Shown piece by piece: positions 59,225-64,000 of a stretch of DNA of 64,000 nt. The stretch's first letter is position 1. The number at the start of each line of letters is the position of its first letter. Source of the stretch: Mycolicibacterium moriokaense (lineage in GTDB: Bacteria; Actinomycetota; Actinomycetes; Mycobacteriales; Mycobacteriaceae). A model generated the notes under the pieces. It had not been told where the DNA came from. It did no database searches and saw only the letters and a program-made list of their open reading frames with translations. The position numbers and the translations under genes were made by a program. Location: contig NZ_AP022560.1 of NCBI RefSeq assembly GCF_010726085.1, positions 1,798,001 to 1,862,000 on the forward strand, written 5' to 3'.

Positions 59225-59849
59225 GGGTGAGGACGACGTTCAGAGCAGACCAGTCGGTGGATGAATTGATCGCGCCGACGAAGGCTGTCGAAACCGGGGA
59301 ATCGCTAATGATCAACCCGGCTGCCACACCGCCCCGACTTCCGTTGAAGCGTTGTGCTCCACCGGTGATTCCGGAGAAGTCGTCAGCCCTGGCACCCAAG
59401 CCCTGCACCACCAGACTCCCCGCGGGGACGGTCGCGGACTGCATCGCTGACGAGCTCGCCCCGTACGCAGATGCGGGAGTGCCAACCGACCCAATGCCCA
59501 AGTACGAGACAGAACCCGCGCACGCAGAGTTAGTAGCGTTGCTCTTGGTGGCCGCTACCGTCTTGGAGCCGCCAGCAACACCGGCAAGGTGGTACAGCGC
59601 GAGCTGCCCCAGGCTGGCATTGTTGTTGTGGGACACCGCGCCCAGCAGCGTCATGGCGACTCCGCCGTACGTGCAACCCGTTGAGGTGGCGGTTCCGGTG
59701 GTGCAGTGCCAGACAAATACATCCGCGCCCGCTGTGGCGGTGTGACTCCACGATTGGACCGATCCGGTGCCGTTGGCGCCGTCCCCGACAGCGTCAAACG
59801 GAACTGCCTGTGATCCGGCGAACATCCCGCCCCTAGCGACGAACATCAT
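59214..59849 (-). CDS. tail/decoration-like phage structural protein
   Basis: 211 residues, rich in Gly, Ala, Ser and Thr and predicted all-beta. The pattern PFDAVGDGANGTGSVQSWSH, TAGADVFVWHC and TYGGVAMTLLGAVSHNNNAS matches the small jelly-roll-like domains found in mycobacteriophage minor tail and capsid-decoration proteins. No catalytic motif. Overlaps the HEAGH peptidase gene by four bases and the next gene by 11, so it belongs to a tightly packed operon. Confidence 0.6.
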   Translation of the reverse strand: MMFVARGGMFAGSQAVPFDAVGDGANGTGSVQSWSHTATAGADVFVWHCTTGTATSTGCTYGGVAMTLLGAVSHNNNASLGQLALYHLAGVAGGSKTVAATKSNATNSACAGSVSYLGIGSVGTPASAYGASSSAMQSATVPAGSLVVQGLGARADDFSGITGGAQRFNGSRGGVAAGLIISDSPVSTAFVGAINSSTDWSALNVVLTRAP

Positions 59850-60640
59850 GCGGCACCTCCCACGCTACGCAAGCCGGCGCGGATGTTCGCGCACTCGAAC
59901 CCATGAAGGCTGCGATCCGCCGAAAGACCTAGCGCCGCAGCCACATCCGCATGAGTTATGACAAGTCCGTCATCCATCTTGACCGCGAGCTGCGTGATCG
60001 CCGGCCAACACCGCAACACCAACGGCAGCACCTCACCGATGGGATCTGGCGCGTACGCCCCGGCCGTCAACGCGTATCGCCGTAACTCCTCGAAGTCCGG
60101 CTGACCCGCCAACACCTGGTGGATCTGCGCCGGAGTCGGAGACGGCCCGAACCGTGCGATCGCCTCGGCTACCGGCCCCGCCGCGGCCACCAAGTGGCGT
60201 CGGGCCTCCGTCACCGTGGTCAACGGCACCACTCGGCATTGCCCGTTGAGCTGCCTGCCGTCACGGTGAACGATTGGGGCGCCTTGTTCTGGTCGAAAGA
60301 CCTCGGCAGTGTCCACCTCACCGCCTAGCAGTACGGCAATGACGGCGTGACCTGCTTCGTGTCCGGCATGCGCCAGCCGCTCCGAAAGCTGAAATCCCTG
60401 TCGTGGTTTGGCTTCTAGCGACGCCGCAGCCGGTGACGGATTGTCGAGCGAAATCGCGGCTTCCCACAGATCGTCCCGCGACGCCAGCAGGTACTCCAGC
60501 CGGCGCGTGTCGGCATAGGTGAAACTATCGTTCGCGCCGACGCGCGCCGAAAACACGTTGATCTCCGCGGTCGCCTGCGCGGTGAGCGCGTCCAACTCAG
60601 CCACGCTGCTTGGTAGTTGGTCGGGCATCGTGAAGTTCAC
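59846..60640 (-). CDS. putative zinc metallopeptidase with HEAGH motif (M41-like)
   Basis: 264 residues. An N-terminal coiled-coil-like region (LPSSVAELDALTAQATAEIN), then ERLAHAGHEAGHAVIAVLLG with the HExxH zinc site (His94, Glu95, His98), reminiscent of the FtsH peptidase family M41. There is no AAA domain and no membrane helix, so it is a stand-alone protease domain. Next to a probable capsid gene it could be a head-maturation protease or a host-directed protease; neither is proven. ATGA overlap with the preceding small gene. Confidence 0.65.
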   Translation of the reverse strand: MNFTMPDQLPSSVAELDALTAQATAEINVFSARVGANDSFTYADTRRLEYLLASRDDLWEAAISLDNPSPAAASLEAKPRQGFQLSERLAHAGHEAGHAVIAVLLGGEVDTAEVFRPEQGAPIVHRDGRQLNGQCRVVPLTTVTEARRHLVAAAGPVAEAIARFGPSPTPAQIHQVLAGQPDFEELRRYALTAGAYAPDPIGEVLPLVLRCWPAITQLAVKMDDGLVITHADVAAALGLSADRSLHGFECANIRAGLRSVGGAA

Positions 60641-60831
60641 GGCTCATGCTCCTGTTTCTCTGTCTTAGGTCTCGCTGTCGAGGGCGGGCGCGGCACATAG
60701 CGCATGACCACCCGCCCTCGACAACCAACCGAGTTCAACGCGATCACCTGTCTGCAGTTCAAGTGAATCTCGTTGTTGTGCAATGTAGAACCGACGAAAA
60801 GTTGACGCTCCTTTCCCTTCATAGCTTTCAT
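60637..60831 (-). CDS. small basic phage-like protein
   Basis: 64 residues: MKAMKGKERQLFVGSTLHNN, a probable beta core (EIHLNCRQVIALNSVGCRGRV) shown in part, then a Pro/Arg-rich tail. Four-base overlaps at both ends with the capsid-like (60828-60831) and peptidase (60637-60640) genes show it is a genuine cistron. Possibly a capsid accessory or RNA/DNA-binding protein; unknown. Confidence 0.6.
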   Translation of the reverse strand: MKAMKGKERQLFVGSTLHNNEIHLNCRQVIALNSVGCRGRVVMRYVPRPPSTARPKTEKQEHEP

Positions 60832-61625
60832 GGTGTCTCGGGTCCAACAATGTCCACAGCTCCTATGAGCGCTTCGTATCCGATCACCAGGGACCGCTCC
60901 GCGATGACGTGAAACCGGTTGTGCTCCAGTTTTTCCGCGGGATGCAAATGGACTTCCCCGCGCCAGCCAAAGGGCTGCGACGTCGCCACCAACGTGTCAC
61001 CCAGCGTTTCGGGATACCCACCCCCGAAAACCCACGTGTGACCGGATGGCGTCTTGAAAACCGATCCTGTACGGACCAACAAATTCGCCTGCGCCGCAAC
61101 AGACATCCACGACGGACGTCCATGTATGAATCCGAGGGTGTTCGTCGCCGCCAGCATCTCATCCAGCGCACCAACCGCGGCGACAACGTCGACCACCTCA
61201 GTTGGCGTGTCTACGTCATCGAGGAGCCTTGCCGCGAACTCCGCCTCCACCGCGATCGGTTCACGCAACCGGTGGATTTGGGCTGCACGGGTACGAATCT
61301 CATCCCTAGACGGCGCCGTCAAATCACATTCGTCGGCCGCCCACGTGGTGACCGCCGCGAACACCGGTAACGCGGACGGACGGTCGGCAGCCCGCTTCAC
61401 GTCCGCCTCAGGGTCCAAGTCCTCTTCAGATGCGTTCCAGGCAGCCGCCCAGACACCGAACGAGTCGTCGATCCCGTAGTTCCAGGGTTTGATTTCGACA
61501 CCGTCCGGCAGCCACCGCTCGACGTCGCCAGCCGTCGGCTGCCACTGCGTCACAGTGAACAACCCACCTACCGACGGATTCACCAGCGGCGCGTCAAACG
61601 GCACCGGCGCCAACACACTCGTCAT
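60828..61625 (-). CDS. probable phage-type major capsid protein
   Basis: 265 residues. Built like the capsid proteins of many actinobacterial prophages: a helical middle (AAVGALDEMLAATNTLGFIH), a GRPSWMSVAAQANLLVRTG segment, the glycine-rich turn WVFGGGYPETLGDTLVATSQ, and a C-terminal strand set (RFHVIAERSLVIGYEALIGA). These are features I associate with HK97-like shells of this group. It is short for a major capsid and has no obvious scaffold domain. ATGA overlaps on both sides. Confidence 0.5.
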   Translation of the reverse strand: MTSVLAPVPFDAPLVNPSVGGLFTVTQWQPTAGDVERWLPDGVEIKPWNYGIDDSFGVWAAAWNASEEDLDPEADVKRAADRPSALPVFAAVTTWAADECDLTAPSRDEIRTRAAQIHRLREPIAVEAEFAARLLDDVDTPTEVVDVVAAVGALDEMLAATNTLGFIHGRPSWMSVAAQANLLVRTGSVFKTPSGHTWVFGGGYPETLGDTLVATSQPFGWRGEVHLHPAEKLEHNRFHVIAERSLVIGYEALIGAVDIVGPETP

Positions 61626-61822
61626 CTCAAAATATCCTCTCTTACAACAGGGTTAGCCAGCTCAGTCGAGGGAGGCGCTGTCGGCGGCCGGTCGGCACCC
61701 ACCACCAGCTCGATGCAATCGATGCACCGCCACTTGTGGACGTTCCCCTTGAACGTCCGCGACGGGCCGTCACAGTCCGGACACACCCCCACAGCCGAAT
61801 CCCGCGCCAACCGACTACTCAC
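61622..61822 (-). CDS. small zinc-ribbon-like protein
   Basis: 66 residues. Two CxxC knuckles, VCPDCDGPSRTFKGN and WRCIDCIELV, form a classic zinc ribbon; a Pro/Thr-rich linker and a short acidic end follow. Overlaps the capsid-like gene downstream and the 272-residue gene upstream by four bases each, confirming translation as part of the block. Role unknown. Confidence 0.65.
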   Translation of the reverse strand: MSSRLARDSAVGVCPDCDGPSRTFKGNVHKWRCIDCIELVVGADRPPTAPPSTELANPVVREDILR

Positions 61823-62637
61823 AGCCGCAGCCTCCGCATATCAGCCGCCACACGCTCCCGCTCCCTGTCCTGTACCGCAGCCTTCGCCAGCGCCCGACCC
61901 GACAACGCAAGCTGACGACGATTCCGCAGCCCCGGCAGCCGGTTTCGCAACATCACAACCCTTTGATCGAAACCAACCAGGCTGTCACTCGACAACGCAT
62001 CAGAGAGACCCACATCAAGTTCCGATACCTGGCCGGCCGGCTGTGCCGCCACCACGGCCGCCAAATCCGAGTTCAGCGGCTCCACCACCGCCACAAGGAG
62101 ATCCACCCACGAACCGTCGTACAAGTCGCTCTCGTCAATCTCAGGCACAGTCTTGTGGGCCGGATCGCGCACCAACGCCGCTAACCGATCACGCGCACCC
62201 TCCGGCAACCCCGACGCTGACTGCTTCGCCAACAGCTCCACCACCGCGGCACGAAGACCACACACCTCCTTCGCGATCTCACGGACATCCCGCAGCGGCT
62301 CCAGCAGCGGAGGTACGCCGTCACCGAAATTGCGCCTGTCCGCCAACCGCACACCATCCGCCAGAAGAGCCTGAACCTCAACCGCCAACGGCCGACACTG
62401 AGCCTCAACCTCAGCGCACAGATCGAAACTCGCATAGTGGACGTCCCACCCCTGACGGCGCTGCTCCCGCCCCTCCGCCTGGTCGAAATCCACCCGCCTC
62501 GGCACCGACCGCACCAACGACCCCCGCGCGCGACCCCGGTCCCGCTCCGAAGACAACGGCGCATCACTCGACAGCAACGAACGCCGCCGCCCAACCCGCT
62601 CCGCATCAACCGGCGACGCAACACCCCACGCGCTCAT
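61819..62637 (-). CDS. helical phage-like protein of unknown function
   Basis: 272 residues. Arg-rich N-terminus (VGRRRSLLSSDAPLSSERDR), then almost entirely helical with leucine/valine heptads (LRAAVVELLAKQSASGLPEG) and a basic C-terminus (VQDRERERVAADMRRLRL). Directly upstream of the zinc-ribbon and capsid-like genes, where many phages encode a scaffold, portal-associated or head-protease protein; composition would suit a scaffold. No motif decides. Confidence 0.5.
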   Translation of the reverse strand: MSAWGVASPVDAERVGRRRSLLSSDAPLSSERDRGRARGSLVRSVPRRVDFDQAEGREQRRQGWDVHYASFDLCAEVEAQCRPLAVEVQALLADGVRLADRRNFGDGVPPLLEPLRDVREIAKEVCGLRAAVVELLAKQSASGLPEGARDRLAALVRDPAHKTVPEIDESDLYDGSWVDLLVAVVEPLNSDLAAVVAAQPAGQVSELDVGLSDALSSDSLVGFDQRVVMLRNRLPGLRNRRQLALSGRALAKAAVQDRERERVAADMRRLRL

Positions 62638-62864
62638 CGGCCCAGCCCCAACAGCAGCGCCGCCAACGCATCAACACCAGCAGCGGTCAGATTCGGCCTC
62701 GCCGCATCGATCGCACGCCGAACCGTCCAATACGCCAAACCCGCCCGACACGCCCGAACGCCCGGATCGTCCTCCGACCGCCCAAGAGCTTTCAAGTGAC
62801 CGAGCTCAGCACGCCACAACGACGCCCGCTTCGAGTCCGGTTCACTCACACAAAGGGTCTCCAT
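62634..62864 (-). CDS. small helical phage-like protein
   Basis: 76 residues: METLCVSEPDSKRASLWRAE, then a helical core (VRACRAGLAYWTVRRAIDAA) and a Leu-rich end. Overlaps the next gene by ATGA. First gene of the tightly packed capsid-containing unit; a palindrome 30 bases upstream (62896-62914) probably marks its control region. Confidence 0.55.
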   Translation of the reverse strand: METLCVSEPDSKRASLWRAELGHLKALGRSEDDPGVRACRAGLAYWTVRRAIDAARPNLTAAGVDALAALLLGLGR

Positions 62865-62895
62865 GTATATGACGGTAAACCCTTGCGGTGCAACA

Positions 62896-62914
62896 GGTCT
62901 TAACGCTTAAGACC
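62896..62914. promoter_or_regulatory. palindrome upstream of the capsid-containing operon
   Basis: GGTCTTAA cgc TTAAGACC is a perfect 8-bp inverted repeat. Looser complementarity extends outward (TTGCG ... CGCAA) over about 45 bases. It lies 31 bases before the ATG at 62864, a suitable place for a repressor operator or a satellite-type control site. Confidence 0.5.
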
Positions 62915-63075
62915 CTGTGTCGCAACAACATCCAAACCGTAACCTCCAGTGTCACCCAGATCACACAACGACCACGCACAACACCCAAAAAATTGCAGAA
63001 ATTCTCGCGGGGCCTCCGCTGCGCTCAGCGGGCACCCCCCTCGGGCAAACCTCCCCGGCATTCCAGACGCGACAC
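62915..63075. other. non-coding spacer with a small hairpin
   Basis: No gene is supported. CCGCTG cgct CAGCGG (63016-63031) is a 6-bp hairpin. On the minus strand it is followed about 20 bases later by TTTTTT, so it may end the upstream small operon (63076-64000). The region between is less GC-rich and would also hold the promoter of the 62864 gene. Confidence 0.35.
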
Positions 63076-63255
63076 CTACTCGGCTTCGCGGGATTCCCGC
63101 TCGATAGCCAGCTCACGCAGGACCGCATCTCAGGTGCGAGCCTGCACGCAACGCAGATCTTTTTCGTGACCGCACGCAAAAGGGTGCCCGCCAGACAGAC
63201 ACCCCTGATACGCGCAGGGCGTCCACGACCACGGACACCCCGTCCCCGTTGTCAC
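63076..63255 (-). pseudogene. small cysteine-rich gene with an in-frame TGA
   Basis: GTG 63255 overlaps the stop of the upstream gene (GTGA), giving 41 residues with five cysteines and two histidines (CPWSWTPCAYQGC, PFACGHEKDLRCVQ) before TGA at 63130-63132. The same frame continues protein-like for 17 codons (DAVLRELAIERESREAE) to TAG at 63076-63078. A TGG-to-TGA change in a 59-residue zinc-binding protein would explain this; alternatively the 41-residue form is the real product, or the TGA is read through. Confidence 0.5.
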
Positions 63256-63608
63256 TGCGCATCGTCGTCGTCCTCATCAGCGCCCTCCGCCAACACCTGC
63301 TCGATCCACGAACCCTCGGCAGCTTTACCCTTTTCACGGCTCCGTTCGACGGCCGACCACTCGGCCAGCTCATTAGCGCAGATAGCGCCACCGATCGCCA
63401 AGACCTGGCGCGCGATATCGACCTGGAGCGGCCAGATTGGATCCTCAGGGCCGAGGACAGTGCCGGCCACCTCGCGGCAAGCCTTCACCGCTTCGGCCTC
63501 GAGCTGCTCAGGATCGAGCCGCCCCGTCGTCACGTCATCCGCGATCGACACCGCCGCATCCACCGCGTGCTTCTTCGCGGCCGCCCGCCGCTCCGCACGA
63601 TTACTCAT
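63252..63608 (-). CDS. small acidic phage-like protein
   Basis: 118 residues from ATG 63608 (MSNRAERRAAAKKHAVDAAV); the frame is open to a GTG/ATG further upstream but this start has a purine-rich GGGAAA just before it. Basic N-terminus, helical centre (EQLEAEAVKACREVAGTVLG) and a very acidic tail (EGADEDDDDAQ). Charge asymmetry resembles small phage head-assembly or DNA-mimic proteins, but nothing specific can be named. GTGA overlap with the cysteine-rich gene. Confidence 0.6.
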   Translation of the reverse strand: MSNRAERRAAAKKHAVDAAVSIADDVTTGRLDPEQLEAEAVKACREVAGTVLGPEDPIWPLQVDIARQVLAIGGAICANELAEWSAVERSREKGKAAEGSWIEQVLAEGADEDDDDAQ

Positions 63609-63663
63609 TTTCCCAGCTCTCCCATCGTTTTCCGCGCAACCCACGACCTATCTACGCGTAGTT

Positions 63664-64000
63664 TCACTGCTCGATCTCCCGCGTCTCGACCACCTCGGCG
63701 TCAATCGCCGCATGCATCGCTTGACGAAGATCCGCCAGCACCTCAACCGTCGTCCGCTGAGTTACGTCGACCTCGACACGCCGCGCCGCATGCAGCCCAT
63801 CAATCCGCGCCAACTGATCCGTAACAGACCGCAGTTCGCGAGACAACGTCACGATCAGGTCTGCATCACCACGCTGCACTGCGACCGCAACCTGTTCAAA
63901 CAGCATCGTTTTCATCAACTGCATCCCCTCAGACAGCGATCGCCGCGACATCTCCGGCGAATCCCGCGTTCGCGCCCACAACCGCTCTACGGCGCTCTTA
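63664..64000 (-). CDS. phage-like helical protein, 5' end beyond the window
   Basis: At least 111 residues; the frame is open through the right edge, so the start is not visible. The readable part runs KSAVERLWARTRDSPEMSRR, then a long helical stretch (LITLSRELRS-type heptads: DLIVTLSRELRSVTDQLARI) and an acidic end EVVETREIEQ. Coiled-coil character and location ahead of small head-like genes would fit a small terminase subunit, a weak guess only. 55 bases separate it from the next gene. Confidence 0.5.
   Translation of the reverse strand, partial: KSAVERLWARTRDSPEMSRRSLSEGMQLMKTMLFEQVAVAVQRGDADLIVTLSRELRSVTDQLARIDGLHAARRVEVDVTQRTTVEVLADLRQAMHAAIDAEVVETREIEQ

Noticed and set aside
62961..63179. 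72-codon minus-strand ORF overlapping the cysteine-rich gene
   Set aside because: It is in a different frame from the GTGA-coupled gene, and its product runs into the non-coding spacer with unlikely composition; the coupled frame is better supported.
63113..63391. 92-codon minus-strand ORF overlapping 63252-63608
   Set aside because: Arg/Ser-rich out-of-frame shadow of the 118-residue gene and the cysteine-rich gene.

Overview
The window comes from a fast-growing mycobacterium (Mycobacterium/Mycolicibacterium). DNA is GC-rich and gene order follows the M. tuberculosis Rv1069c-Rv1112 block almost gene by gene: Rv1069c-like hydrolase, echA8, echA9, Rv1072-like Bax-inhibitor protein, Rv1073-like DUF559 protein, fadA3-like thiolase, Rv1075c-like SGNH hydrolase, lipU-like esterase, cbs, the RDD protein Pra, metB, greA, DUF4307, mca, thioredoxin-domain protein, hemolysin III, Z-FPP synthase, coaA, glyA, desA2, phoH2, fum, glpX, DUF4245, AI-2E family permease, 3beta-HSD, xseB-xseA, ispH, DUF6542 and ychF. 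These gene names rest on recalled protein sequences and synteny, not on a search. No PE/PPE genes, rRNA, tRNA or CRISPR array were seen.

Layout. 1-1.2 kb: cysteine dioxygenase plus rhodanese, preceded by a tiny Cys-containing upstream ORF that looks like a cysteine-responsive attenuator. 1.2-24.9 kb: core metabolism (beta-oxidation enzymes, transsulfuration by cbs/metB, mycothiol conjugate amidase, GreA) with small membrane proteins. 24.9-31.2 kb: coaA, a DUF885 protein, glyA (long form), desA2 and the phoAT-phoH2 PIN/helicase module. 31.3-38 kb: a large LuxR-type ATPase regulator, fum, glpX and Rv1100-like genes. 38-46.4 kb: an SDR pair with a KstR-type operator, an arylsulfatase/HAD/formylglycine-generating-enzyme operon, and 3beta-HSD with a second KstR-type operator. 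46-51.5 kb: xseBA, a lipid-droplet-type protein, ispH, DUF6542 and ychF.

51.5-64 kb is accessory. Directly after ychF comes a three-gene overlapping operon with two different tyrosine recombinases. It is followed by small orphan genes, a frameshifted small gene, a HicAB toxin-antitoxin pair with a readable promoter/operator, a zinc-finger-like protein and a HEPN-like protein whose 3' end is interrupted by a complete IS3-family element (27-bp inverted repeats, TAC target duplication). The last 5.6 kb is a leftward block of mostly overlapping genes that looks virion-related: a probable capsid protein, a tail/decoration-like protein, an HEAGH metallopeptidase and several very small zinc-finger-like proteins. 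The block continues past the right edge. I read the whole stretch as one integrated phage-like or satellite element, or a nested set of elements. Its right end, any portal or terminase and both att sites are not visible.

Two families of short dispersed repeats stand out in the core region: a pair of 63-bp elements with inverted ends flanking the DUF559 gene, and a 45-bp palindrome found twice, each time exactly between two convergent stop codons.
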